DNA from: Xylophilus rhododendri
GTDB taxonomy: Bacteria > Pseudomonadota > Gammaproteobacteria > Burkholderiales > Burkholderiaceae_C
Direction: 5' to 3'
NCBI RefSeq assembly: GCF_009906855.1
Contig: NZ_CP047650.1
Location: 1,178,001-1,242,000 of the forward strand
Length of the DNA stretch: 64,000 nucleotides
The notes under the pieces were generated by a model that was not told the origin of the DNA, did no database searches, and saw only the letters and a program-made list of their open reading frames with translations. A program made the position numbers and the translations under genes. Shown here in pieces: positions 42,656-50,981 of this stretch (position 1 is its first letter; the number at the start of each line of letters is the position of its first letter).

Positions 42656-43518
42656 TCCGCTCCCTTTTCTTCGCTCCGGCCAACCGGCCCGAGCTGGTCG
42701 CCAAGTTCGTGCGTTTCCAGGCCGATTGCAGTGTCGTCGACCTGGAAGACGGCACCCCGCCCGCCGAGAAGGCATCGGCCCGGGACCGGCTGCAGGAGAC
42801 GGTGCGGCAGGCCCGCGCCGCCGGCCTGCACAAGACGCTGGCGGTGCGTGTCAACGTGCCCGATTCGCCGCACTACCTGGCCGACCTGGAGGCCGCCTTC
42901 GCCTGCGACATCGACTGCGTGGTGATCCCCAAGCTGGAGCAGGTGGAGCAGGCCTTCCCGGCCGCGCACTGGATACGCCAGCTCGACGCCGCCCAGCCGC
43001 GCGCCAGGCCGCGTTTCATCGTCGGCGGCATCGAATCGGTGCGCGGCGTGCTGAACGCCGTGAAGCTGTGCGACGAGACACCCGCGCTCGGCGCGGTGTA
43101 TTTCGGCGCGGAGGACTTCGCCGCCGACATCGGCGGCCGGCGCAGCCGCGGCGGCGCGGAAGTGGCCACCGCCCGCTCCTGGGTGGTGATGGCCGCCCGC
43201 GCGGCCGATCGCATCGCCCTCGACCAGGCCGTGCTCGACATCCGCGACGACACGCTCTACCTGCAGGACGCCGCGGCCGGCCGCGACCTGGGCTACCAGG
43301 GCAAGATCTGCGTGGCGCCGGCCCAGGTGGCGCTGGCCCACCAGGCCTTCTCGCCCACCGATGCCGAACGCGACTACGCCCGCCGCCTGGTGGACGCCTA
43401 CGGCGCGGCCACCGCACGCGGCATAGGCACCATCGATTTCGAAGGCCGCATGGTGGATGGCCCGCTGCTCAAACGCTCGCTGGCGGTGCTGGCGGCTCCC
43501 GCGGCCGGGGAACACTGA
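42652..43518 (+). CDS. HpcH/HpaI-family (CitE-like) CoA-ester lyase
   Basis: 288 residues from the ATG at 42652. It resembles citrate-lyase-beta-like and malyl/citramalyl-CoA lyases: RSLFFAPANRPELVAKF, the metal and active-site segment VVDLEDGTPPAEKASAR, then RVNVPDSPHY, VVIPKLEQVEQ and FIVGGIESVRGVLNA. The acidic residue in FGAEDFAADIG probably helps bind magnesium. It would split a 3-hydroxyacyl-CoA such as malyl- or citramalyl-CoA into acetyl-CoA plus an oxoacid. It is coupled to the CaiB gene upstream and followed 1 bp later by a second CoA transferase. The exact substrate is inference. Confidence 0.88.
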   Translation: MIRSLFFAPANRPELVAKFVRFQADCSVVDLEDGTPPAEKASARDRLQETVRQARAAGLHKTLAVRVNVPDSPHYLADLEAAFACDIDCVVIPKLEQVEQAFPAAHWIRQLDAAQPRARPRFIVGGIESVRGVLNAVKLCDETPALGAVYFGAEDFAADIGGRRSRGGAEVATARSWVVMAARAADRIALDQAVLDIRDDTLYLQDAAAGRDLGYQGKICVAPAQVALAHQAFSPTDAERDYARRLVDAYGAATARGIGTIDFEGRMVDGPLLKRSLAVLAAPAAGEH

Positions 43519-43519
43519 G

Positions 43520-44788
43520 ATGGCCCGCACCTTGGATCTCGGCGCACTCGACCTGGGCGAATGGGTACGCCCGGGCGACGGCATCGTCTTCGGCCAGGGC
43601 ACCGGCGAGCCGCTCAGCCTGACCGAACGCCTGGTGGAACAGCGACAGCACTACAGCGGCGCCACCGTCTTCTTCGGCACCTGCTTCTCGCACACCTTCC
43701 AGGCCGGACACACCGACCACCTGCGGTTTCGCGGCATCAGCGGCATAGGCACCATGCGCAGGCTGGTGACGGCGGGCGCGCTCGATCCGATCCCCGCCCA
43801 TGTCTCGGCCGTGGCCGGCCTGATCGCATCCGGCGCCGTGGCCTGCGACGTGGTGATGCTGCTGGTGAGCCCCGCCAACGAGCATGGCGAACACAGCTTC
43901 GGCCTGGTCAACGACTACCTGCGCAGCGCCATCGCCCGGGCGCGGGTGGTGATCGCCGAGGTCAGCAGCCAGGTGCCCTGGACACCCTGCGACCGGCCGC
44001 TGAAGGCCGACGAGATCACCGTCGCCGTGTTCACCGACCGCGCGCCGCTGGAACTGCCGGCCGCGCCCTTCGGCGAGCTGGAGCGCAGCATCGCCCGCCA
44101 CATCGCGGAGCTGATCCCCGACCGCGCCACGCTGCAGATGGGCATAGGCGGCGTGCCGGAGGCCATCGTCGCCCTGCTGTCGGACCGCCGCGGGCTGGGC
44201 GTGCATTCCGGCATGGTCGGCGACTCGCTGGTCGAGCTGATGGAAAGCGGCGCGGTCACCAATGCCCACAAGGGGCTGGACGAAGGCGTGACCATCACCG
44301 GCGTGCTCTTCGGCACACCCCGGCTGTACCGCTTCGCCCACCGCAATACCGCCATCCGCCTGTGCCCCACCCGCCATACCCACCACGCAGCCACGCTGGC
44401 CCGGGTGCGCAGGCTGGTGGCGGTGAACTCGGCGCTGGAGATCGACCTCACCGGCCAGGTCAACGCCGAGGCGATCGGCGCCGACTACATCGGCGCGGTC
44501 GGCGGCCAGGTGGATTTCGTGCGCGGCGCGGCGCTGTCCGAAGGCGGCGTCTCCATCATGGCGCTGACGGCCACCGGCAAGCGCGGCGACAGCAAACTCG
44601 TCGCCCGGCTCTCCGGCCCGGTGACCACCGCACGCAGCGACGTGGATGTGGTCGCCACCGAATTCGGCGTGGCCCATCTGCGCGGCCTGGGCCTGCGCCA
44701 GCGGGTGCGCGCCCTGGCCGCCATCGCCGCGCCGCAACACCGCGAGCGCCTGCTGGCCGAGGCGCGGCAAGTCTGGGGAGAGCCATGA
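43520..44788 (+). CDS. Acetyl-CoA hydrolase/transferase family (4-hydroxybutyrate/itaconate CoA-transferase-like)
   Basis: 422 residues from the ATG at 43520. The two-domain family is recognised by VRPGDGIVFGQGTGEPLSLT, VSPANEHGEHSFG, LQMGIGGVPEAIVALL and the C-terminal half VAVNSALEIDLTGQVNAEAI plus GGQVDFVRGAALSEGG. Members transfer CoA to 4-hydroxybutyrate, succinate or, in RipA/Ict enzymes, itaconate. Alongside the CitE-like lyase it resembles the activation step of C5-dicarboxylate degradation. It overlaps the crotonase start by 4 nt. Having two different CoA transferases and a CoA ligase in one operon suggests several acids are activated. Confidence 0.87.
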   Translation: MARTLDLGALDLGEWVRPGDGIVFGQGTGEPLSLTERLVEQRQHYSGATVFFGTCFSHTFQAGHTDHLRFRGISGIGTMRRLVTAGALDPIPAHVSAVAGLIASGAVACDVVMLLVSPANEHGEHSFGLVNDYLRSAIARARVVIAEVSSQVPWTPCDRPLKADEITVAVFTDRAPLELPAAPFGELERSIARHIAELIPDRATLQMGIGGVPEAIVALLSDRRGLGVHSGMVGDSLVELMESGAVTNAHKGLDEGVTITGVLFGTPRLYRFAHRNTAIRLCPTRHTHHAATLARVRRLVAVNSALEIDLTGQVNAEAIGADYIGAVGGQVDFVRGAALSEGGVSIMALTATGKRGDSKLVARLSGPVTTARSDVDVVATEFGVAHLRGLGLRQRVRALAAIAAPQHRERLLAEARQVWGEP

Positions 44789-45558
44789 ACCTGAGCGACG
44801 AGATCCGCTACGAGCTGCTCGAGGGCCGCATCGCCCTGGTCACCATCGACCGGCCGGCCCAGCGCAACGCCATCAACCGCGGCGTGGTGGCCGGCCTGCG
44901 CGAGGCCTGGCGCCGCATCGGGGACGACGATTCGGTGCGGGTGGCCATCCTCACCGGCAGCGGCGACAAGGCCTTCTGCGCCGGCATGGACCTGAAGGAG
45001 GCCGCCGCCCTGCAGCTCAAGGTGCCGCCGCGCGACATGCTGCCGGTGCTGGGCGAGGTGGACTTCATCGACAAGCCGGTGATCGCCGCGGTCAACGGCG
45101 GCGCCTATGCCGGCGGCTGGCTGTTCGCGCAGATGTGCGACCTGTGCATCGCCGCCGAGCATGCCCTCTTCGGTATCACCGAGGCCCGGGTCGGCCGCGG
45201 CATGCCCTGGGCCGCGCCGCTCATCCACATGCTGCCGCAGCGCATCGTGATGGAGCTGCTGCTGACCGGCAAGCCGATGACGGCCCAGCGCCTGCAGGGC
45301 CTGGGCTATGTCAACGAGGTGGTGCCGGCCGCGCAGCTGCAGGAACGCGCGCTGCAGATGGCGCGCGACATCGCCGACAACGCGCCGCTGACGGTGAAGG
45401 CGGCGCGCGAGCTGGTCTACCTCTCCACCGAGATGGGCCGCTCGGCCGCGCTGCGGGCAGCGCGGCATGTCTTCGAGGGGGTCTACCTCAGCGAGGACGC
45501 GCAGGAAGGCCCGCGCGCCTTCGCCGAGAAACGCCCGCCCCGCTGGACCGGCCGCTGA
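44785..45558 (+). CDS. Enoyl-CoA hydratase/isomerase (crotonase) with one catalytic Glu replaced
   Basis: 257 residues from the ATG at 44785. Crotonase features: RPAQRNAINRGVVAGLREAW, oxyanion-hole segment DKAFCAGMDLKEA and AAVNGGAYAGGWLFAQMCDL. Aligning CD in AQMCDL and FG in FGITEARVG with rat hydratase places E164 at the conserved position (TEA) but substitutes Leu for E144. Loss of one glutamate is typical of crotonase members that act as isomerases, hydrolases or dehydratases with one acid/base. It lies between the second CoA transferase and the acyl-CoA dehydrogenase. A non-standard hydratase or isomerase step is likely. Confidence 0.88.
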   Translation: MNLSDEIRYELLEGRIALVTIDRPAQRNAINRGVVAGLREAWRRIGDDDSVRVAILTGSGDKAFCAGMDLKEAAALQLKVPPRDMLPVLGEVDFIDKPVIAAVNGGAYAGGWLFAQMCDLCIAAEHALFGITEARVGRGMPWAAPLIHMLPQRIVMELLLTGKPMTAQRLQGLGYVNEVVPAAQLQERALQMARDIADNAPLTVKAARELVYLSTEMGRSAALRAARHVFEGVYLSEDAQEGPRAFAEKRPPRWTGR

Positions 45559-45598
45559 GCGGCACCCAGCCTTTCCCCGCAACCGAACGACCGCAGAC

Positions 45599-46771
45599 AT
45601 GAACTTCGAACTGAGCCCCGAACAGGAGTCGATCCGCGCAGCGGTGAAGGACCTGTGCGCCCGTTTCCCCGAGTCCTACTGGCGCGAGCGCGACACCGAC
45701 GGCGTCTTCCCCCACGCCTTCTACCGCGCCATGGGCGAGGCCGGCTGGCTGGGCATCGCCATCCCCGAGGCCTATGGCGGCGCCGGGCTCGGCGTGCAGG
45801 AAGCCGCGCTGATGATGCAGACCGTGGCCGAATCCGGCGCCTGCCTCAGCGGCTGCTCGGCGGTGCACATCAATGTCTTCGGCCTGATGCCGGTGGCCGT
45901 CTTCGGCACCGAGGAGCAGAAGCAGCGCATGCTGCCGCCGATGGCGCGCGGCGAAGTGAAGTCCTGCTTCGCCGTCACCGAGCCCGACGCCGGCCTCAAC
46001 ACCACCCGCCTGAAGACCCGCGCGGTGCGCCAGGGCGACAAGTACGTGGTGCATGGCCAGAAGGTCTGGATCTCCACCGCGCAGGTGGCCGACAAGATGC
46101 TGCTGCTGGCCCGCACCACGCCCGAGGACGAACTGCCGCCGGACCGCAAGTCGCACGGCCTGTCGCTCTTCTATACCGACCTCGACCGCAGCCGGGTCGA
46201 CGTGCGCCTGATCGAGAAGATGGGCCGCAAATGCGTGGACAGCAACGAGCTCTTCATCGACGGCCTGGAGATTCCCGTGCAGGACCGCATCGGCGAGGAA
46301 GGCAAGGGCTTCAAGTACATCCTGCACGGCATGAACCCCGAGCGCATCCTGCTGGCGGCCGAGGCCGTCGGCGTGGGCCGCATCGCGCTGGAGAAGGCCG
46401 CCGCCTATGCCCGGGAGCGGGTGGTGTTCGACCGCCCGATCGGCAGGAACCAGTCGATCCAGCATCCGCTGGCGCGCAACTGGGTGGAACTGCAAGCGGC
46501 CGAGCTGCTGACCCGGCAGGCCGCCTGGCTCTACGACAACGGCCGGGACTGCGGGGCCGAGGCCAATGCGGCCAAGTACTTCGCCGCGGAGGCCGGCTTC
46601 AAGGCCTGCGAACGCGCCATCCTGACGCACGGCGGCATGGGCTACTCGAAGGAGTTCCATGTCGAGCGCTACCTGCGCGAAATCATGATCACCCGCATCG
46701 CGCCGGTGAGCGCCGAGCTGATCCTGAGCCATATCGCCGAACGGGTCCTGGGCCAGCCCAAGTCCTACTGA
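45599..46771 (+). CDS. Acyl-CoA dehydrogenase with non-canonical active-site base
   Basis: 390 residues. Landmarks are SPEQESIRAAVKDLC, LGIAIPEAYGGAGLGVQEAA, CFAVTEPDAGLNTTRLKTRA, VVHGQKVWISTAQVADKMLL and THGGMGYSKEFHVERYLREI. The position that carries the catalytic glutamate in medium-chain enzymes (YEGT) reads IAPVS here, so the base must lie elsewhere, as in isovaleryl- or long-chain-type enzymes, or the activity differs. FAD-dependent alpha,beta-oxidation of an acyl-CoA is still the best call. It follows the crotonase by 40 bp and precedes a Bug gene. The C-terminal VLGQPKSY resembles a subgroup common in proteobacterial CoA operons. Confidence 0.9.
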   Translation: MNFELSPEQESIRAAVKDLCARFPESYWRERDTDGVFPHAFYRAMGEAGWLGIAIPEAYGGAGLGVQEAALMMQTVAESGACLSGCSAVHINVFGLMPVAVFGTEEQKQRMLPPMARGEVKSCFAVTEPDAGLNTTRLKTRAVRQGDKYVVHGQKVWISTAQVADKMLLLARTTPEDELPPDRKSHGLSLFYTDLDRSRVDVRLIEKMGRKCVDSNELFIDGLEIPVQDRIGEEGKGFKYILHGMNPERILLAAEAVGVGRIALEKAAAYARERVVFDRPIGRNQSIQHPLARNWVELQAAELLTRQAAWLYDNGRDCGAEANAAKYFAAEAGFKACERAILTHGGMGYSKEFHVERYLREIMITRIAPVSAELILSHIAERVLGQPKSY

Positions 46772-46794
46772 CCACCACAAGACAGGAGACATCC

Positions 46795-47805
46795 ATGAGC
46801 CGCTACCCAGATCCCGGACGGGGCCGCCGCGCCGCCGTGCGCACCTTGGCCCGCATCGGCGCGCTGTGCTGCCTTGCCGGCGCCGCCGCGGGCGCTTCCG
46901 CGCAGGCCTGGCCGACCCGGCCGATACGGCTGATCGTGCCGGCCGCCCCCGGCGGCAGCGCCGATCCGCTGGCCCGCCTGGCGGCCGAGGAGCTGGGGCG
47001 CACGCTGCAGCAATCGGTCATCGTCGAGAACCGGCCCGGCGCCAACGGCAACCTGGGCTCGGCCTTCGTGGTGAAGTCGCCGGCCGATGGCTACACGCTG
47101 CTGTTCGGCTGGTCGGGCACCGTCGTCACCGCCGCCACCCTGTACCAGTCCAAGCCCTACAACCCGCAGCGCGACCTGGATGCCATCGTCACCATCGGCT
47201 CGGTGCCCAACGTGATCCTGGTGCACCCCTCGATTCCCGCCAGCACCATCCCGGAGCTGACGGCCTACGCCCGGCAGAACCCCGGCCAGCTCAACTTCGG
47301 CTCTACCGGCAGCGGCAGCTCCTACCACCTCTCGGGCGAGCTCTACAACAAGACGCAGGGCGTCTCGATGGTGCATGTGCCCTACACCTCGCCCGGCGCG
47401 GTACTGACCGACCTGATGGCCGGCCGGCTGCAACTGGCGTTTCCCGGGGTGGTGGCGGCCGCACCCTTCGTGCACGATGGCAAGCTGCGCGCCCTGGCCG
47501 TCATGTCGGACAAACGCTCCAGCGTGCTGCCCGAGGTGCCGACCACGGCCGAGGCGGGTTTCCCGGCCCTGACATCGGACACCTGGTTCGGCCTGTTCGC
47601 ACCGAAGAACACGCCGCCGGAGGTCCGCGCCAGGATCAACGAAGCCATCAACAACGCGCTGAAGGACCCGGGTTTTCGCGGCCGGCTGACCACCCTGGGC
47701 TACACCCCGCTGGGCGGCACGCAGGAACAGTTCGCGCAGACCCTGGGAGAAGACATCAGGAAGTGGGGCGAAGTCGTGCGTTTCTCCGGCGCCAAGATCG
47801 ACTGA
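46795..47805 (+). CDS. Bug/TctC-family substrate-binding protein
   Basis: 336 residues from the ATG at 46795, with GACAGGAGAC in front of it. The export signal is RRAAVRTLARIGALCCLAGA ending ASAQAWP. Bug landmarks are LIVPAAPGGSADPLARLAAE, VENRPGANGNLGSAFVV, ADGYTLLFG, STGSGSSYHLSGELYN and VPTTAEAGFPAL. It presumably captures the acid degraded by the surrounding CoA-ester operon. As in the other Bug loci of this window, no TctAB membrane genes are present. Confidence 0.91.
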   Translation: MSRYPDPGRGRRAAVRTLARIGALCCLAGAAAGASAQAWPTRPIRLIVPAAPGGSADPLARLAAEELGRTLQQSVIVENRPGANGNLGSAFVVKSPADGYTLLFGWSGTVVTAATLYQSKPYNPQRDLDAIVTIGSVPNVILVHPSIPASTIPELTAYARQNPGQLNFGSTGSGSSYHLSGELYNKTQGVSMVHVPYTSPGAVLTDLMAGRLQLAFPGVVAAAPFVHDGKLRALAVMSDKRSSVLPEVPTTAEAGFPALTSDTWFGLFAPKNTPPEVRARINEAINNALKDPGFRGRLTTLGYTPLGGTQEQFAQTLGEDIRKWGEVVRFSGAKID

Positions 47806-47834
47806 GACCCACGGGCATCGAACGGAGACCGTGC

Positions 47835-49364
47835 ATGAACATCGCCGAATGGCTGGCCCGGACGGCCGCCGCCGCGCCCGACGCGCCCGCCCTGCTGGTC
47901 GGCACCGAGCCGGCCGGCAGCTACCGGGACTTCGCCGCCCGGGCCGCCGCCGTCGCCGCCTGGCTGGTGCGGGAAAAGGCCTTCAGACCCGGCGACCGCG
48001 CTGCCTTCTTCATGGGCAACCGCGTCGAGTACCTGTGGCTGATGTATGGCGTGTGGTTCGCCGGCGGCGTGGTGGTGCCGGTCAATGCCAAGCTGCACTG
48101 GAAGGAAGTGGGCACCATCGTCGAGGACAGCCAGGCGGCCGTGCTGTTCGTGGAGGACGCCTCGCCGGCCCCCCTGCCCGCCGCTTGCGGCACCCACATC
48201 GTGCAGCTGGATGAGCTGGCCGCGCTCGCCGATGCCGTCGGCGAGCGGCCAGCGGCGCCAGTACCACGCCTCGACAGCGACCTCGCCTGGCTCTTCTACA
48301 CCTCCGGCACCACCGGCAGACCCAAGGGCGTGATGCTGTCCCACGGCAACCTGGTGGCGATGTCGCTGAGCTACCTGGCGGACGTGGACGAGGTGAGCGC
48401 GGCCGATGCCACGCTCTACGCTGCGCCGATCTCGCATGGCGCGGGCCTCTACAACTTCGTGCATGTGCTGCGCGGCGCGCGCCATGTGCTGCCGCCCTCC
48501 GGCGGTTTCGATGCCGACGAGGTGCTGGCGCTGGCGCGCGGCTGCGGCCGCCTGTCCCTGTTCGCCGCGCCCACCATGGTGCGGCGGCTGACCGACGCGG
48601 CGCGGCGCAAGGGCGATGCGGCCGAGGGCCTGCGCACCCTGGTCTACGGCGGCGGCCCGATGTACCTGGCGGACATCGAAGAGGCGCTGGAAGTCTTCGG
48701 CCCGCGTTTCGTGCAGATCTACGGACAGGGCGAATCGCCGATGTGCATCACCGCCCTGTCCCGCGACTGCATCGGCGGGCAGGGCCATCCCCGCTGGCGC
48801 GAGCGGCTGGGCAGCGTCGGCCGGGCGCAGAGCTGCGTGGAGGTGGCGGTGGTGGATACCGCCGGCCAGCCCCTGGCCGCCGGCGCCATCGGCGAGATCG
48901 TGGTGCGCGGCGCCACTGTCATGGCCGGCTACTGGCGCAACCCCGCCGGCACCGCGGCCGCCCTGCGCGAGGGCTGGCTGTGGACCGGCGACCTGGGCAC
49001 GCTCGACAGCGAGGGCTTTCTCACGTTGATCGACCGGTCCAAGGACGTGATCATCTCCGGCGGCTCCAACATCTACCCGCGCGAGGTGGAGGAATGCCTG
49101 CTGCTGCACCCCGGCGTGCACGAGGCCTGCGCCATCGGCGAGCCCGACCGGGAATGGGGCGAGAACGTGGTGGCCTTCGTCGTGGCGCGGCCCGGCCATG
49201 CCCTCGACGATGGCCTGCTGGAGGCGCATTGCCTCGCCCATATGGCCCGCTTCAAGCGGCCCAAGCGCTACCGCTTCGTCGCCGAACTGCCGAAGAATCA
49301 CAACGGCAAGATCGTCAAGGCCGAGCTGCGGGCCGGCATGGCCGCAGCCCCTTCTGCGGCCTGA
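47835..49364 (+). CDS. AMP-forming acyl-CoA synthetase/ligase
   Basis: 509 residues. ANL-family motifs are complete: the phosphate loop FYTSGTTGRPKGVMLSHGN, the YGQGESPM A5-like segment, WTGDLG, DRSKDVIISGGSNIYPREVE and the C-terminal lysine in NHNGKIVKAEL. It activates a carboxylic acid to its CoA thioester with ATP. It is the last gene of the CoA-ester operon, 30 bp after the Bug gene, and converges on the GntR regulator with a 12-bp gap. It resembles medium-chain or aromatic acid ligases. Which acid it uses cannot be told. Confidence 0.92.
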   Translation: MNIAEWLARTAAAAPDAPALLVGTEPAGSYRDFAARAAAVAAWLVREKAFRPGDRAAFFMGNRVEYLWLMYGVWFAGGVVVPVNAKLHWKEVGTIVEDSQAAVLFVEDASPAPLPAACGTHIVQLDELAALADAVGERPAAPVPRLDSDLAWLFYTSGTTGRPKGVMLSHGNLVAMSLSYLADVDEVSAADATLYAAPISHGAGLYNFVHVLRGARHVLPPSGGFDADEVLALARGCGRLSLFAAPTMVRRLTDAARRKGDAAEGLRTLVYGGGPMYLADIEEALEVFGPRFVQIYGQGESPMCITALSRDCIGGQGHPRWRERLGSVGRAQSCVEVAVVDTAGQPLAAGAIGEIVVRGATVMAGYWRNPAGTAAALREGWLWTGDLGTLDSEGFLTLIDRSKDVIISGGSNIYPREVEECLLLHPGVHEACAIGEPDREWGENVVAFVVARPGHALDDGLLEAHCLAHMARFKRPKRYRFVAELPKNHNGKIVKAELRAGMAAAPSAA

Positions 49365-49376
49365 GCCGCCGCCGCC

Positions 49377-50204
49377 TCAAGCCCGTTGCAGCTTCATGGT
49401 GAAGCGGAACTTCTCGGCCGGATAGAGGTTGACCGACACCTCCGCCACCTGCCCCCGGCTGGTGCGGTAGACGCGCCGCACCTCGACCACGCTGGCGCCG
49501 GCTTCGAGCTGCAGGCCGGCATGCACATGGGCCGGCACCGGGCACACCCGCAGCGTCTGCTCCACCTCGACCAGGCGCTCGCCGAACATGTCCTCGATCA
49601 GCTGCCAGATCGGTCCACGCTGGCGGTTCATCAGGCGTTCGACACCGGCGTATTCGCGGGCCACGAAGACCTCGGTCCAGCAGATCGGCTGATCGCCCTG
49701 CGCCGGGTCCTGGTCCTGGTGGTAGCGAAAGCCCTGCAGCTGCAGCCAGGGTCCCGGGGCGGGCAACTCCAGGGCGGGATCGCGGCCGTCGATCAGCTCG
49801 CTGCGCTCCACCACATAGCGGCTTTCGGTGGCATAGGCGATCAGCTCGTCGATCGAGGCCACCCGGTGCACATTGAAGTGGGTGGCCGGCGGTGGCGGCA
49901 TCACCGTGGTGCCGGAGCCCTGGCGCGAGGACACCAGGCCGTCCACCCGCAGCTGCCGCAGGGCCTCGCGCACCGTGTGGCGGCTGACGGCGAATTTGCC
50001 GGCCAGCTCGTCCTCGGTCGGCAGCTGGGTGCCCACCCGGTAGACGCCACGCAGGATGTCGGCCCGCAGCGACTGCACCAGCTGGCGCCAGAGCGGCTCG
50101 CCCACGCTTCGCGTGAGCTGGGCCGGGGCGCGGGCGCGCGGGGTTTTCCTGGCGGGTGCCGGTGGGGTGGAGGGGGCGGGTCTGGGCATGGGCGGATTCT
50201 GCAT
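49377..50204 (-). CDS. GntR-family regulator, HutC subgroup (UTRA domain)
   Basis: 275 residues from the ATG at 50204; a GTG at 50216 and an ATG at 50189 are alternatives. After a Pro/Ala-rich tail, the winged HTH spans about 38-105 (ILRGVYRVGTQLPTEDELAG, VSRHTVREALRQLRVDGLVS). The UTRA ligand domain follows (about 125-270: ICWTEVFVAREYAGVERLMN, QTLRVCPVPAHVHAGLQLEA). It diverges from the cupin/Bug/amidohydrolase operon at 50448 and converges on the acyl-CoA ligase. Elements with a GT-N4-AC-like core at 50258 and 50394, and near 41382, are candidate binding sites. Confidence 0.91.
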   Translation of the reverse strand: MQNPPMPRPAPSTPPAPARKTPRARAPAQLTRSVGEPLWRQLVQSLRADILRGVYRVGTQLPTEDELAGKFAVSRHTVREALRQLRVDGLVSSRQGSGTTVMPPPPATHFNVHRVASIDELIAYATESRYVVERSELIDGRDPALELPAPGPWLQLQGFRYHQDQDPAQGDQPICWTEVFVAREYAGVERLMNRQRGPIWQLIEDMFGERLVEVEQTLRVCPVPAHVHAGLQLEAGASVVEVRRVYRTSRGQVAEVSVNLYPAEKFRFTMKLQRA

Positions 50205-50257
50205 GAGGCGCCGCACAGGTCCGCGGCCGACGTGTCGGGCGGAATCCGGCCTTTCAT

Positions 50258-50269
50258 TTGTACGTATGA
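50258..50269. promoter_or_regulatory. Candidate GntR/HutC operator, site 1
   Basis: TTGTACGTATGA lies 54 bp upstream of the GntR start in the 243-bp divergent gap to the cupin gene. It shares 11 of 12 bases with GTGTACGTATGA at 41382-41393 in front of the CoA-transferase operon. The GT-N4-A core is similar to HutC-group operators. Autoregulation plus control of the remote operon is inferred from this match. Confidence 0.5.
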
Positions 50270-50393
50270 CTGCGTCGATTGCCGCCAGAAACCGTCACAA
50301 GCCGGTGCAACGAAATTCCATCCCTTGACCTTCCCGTCGTTCGGTCGGGGTTATCCCGGAAGTGGCATCCAGCTTGTCTGGCTAACATTCCTC

Positions 50394-50405
50394 TTGTCCG
50401 TACAA
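50394..50405. promoter_or_regulatory. Candidate GntR/HutC operator, site 2
   Basis: TTGTCCGTACAA is a near-palindrome (TTGT-CCGT-ACAA) 42 bp before the cupin start and on the opposite side of the gap from site 1. It fits the same TTGTxCGTAxxA pattern. A related half, TTGTCTGGCTAAC, lies just before it at 50374-50386. One site per promoter fits coordinated repression of both divergent genes. Confidence 0.5.
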
Positions 50406-50447
50406 CCCAGATGGCCGCCAGCAAGGGCCGATGCCGAGGACCCCGCC

Positions 50448-50963
50448 ATGAACCATCCCGCCGATCTCCCCTCGCTTGCCACCCGGCATTGCTTTTCCAT
50501 GCGAAACCTGCCGCTGCTCGACGGCGGCGCCACCATGGAGCTGCTGGGCCTTTCGCCCATGCTGTGGGCGCATTCCAAGGTCTATTCGACCGGCGGCGAG
50601 AACGCGCTGCACTGCCACGACACCGAGGACCATGTCTTCCTCATCCTGCAGGGCGAGGCGAGTTTCCATTTCGGCGACGGCAGCTCGGCCGAGGTGAAGG
50701 CCTTCGAGGGTGTGATGGTTCCGCACGGCACGCTCTACCGCTTCCATGCCCATGAGGCGGCCGGCAACCTGGTGATGTTCCGGGTGGGCGCCGCGCTGGT
50801 GAAGGACTCCTCCGACCTGCATCCCAAATTCAACATCCCCAAGGAGGCCCTGCAGAACCGCAGCGACAGCAGCGGCCGCGCGGCGCCAGGCGATGCCAAG
50901 GCCAACGGCGTGGCCGCGCAGCCCACCGTGTTCCGCCCGGGCGCCTTCTTCGCACCCGACTAA
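50448..50963 (+). CDS. Cupin domain protein
   Basis: 171 residues from the ATG at 50448, preceded by GAGGA. One cupin barrel is visible with metal-ligand candidates in ENALHCHDTEDHVFLILQGE (two His and a Glu) and the later His in VMVPHGTLYRFHAH. There is no signal peptide. It heads an operon with a Bug protein and an amidohydrolase and diverges from the GntR regulator. It may be a dioxygenase, isomerase or decarboxylase acting on the same compound. The C-terminal 40 residues are low in conservation. The reaction is unknown. Confidence 0.83.
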   Translation: MNHPADLPSLATRHCFSMRNLPLLDGGATMELLGLSPMLWAHSKVYSTGGENALHCHDTEDHVFLILQGEASFHFGDGSSAEVKAFEGVMVPHGTLYRFHAHEAAGNLVMFRVGAALVKDSSDLHPKFNIPKEALQNRSDSSGRAAPGDAKANGVAAQPTVFRPGAFFAPD

Positions 50964-50981
50964 AAAGAGGAGACAGCCGCC

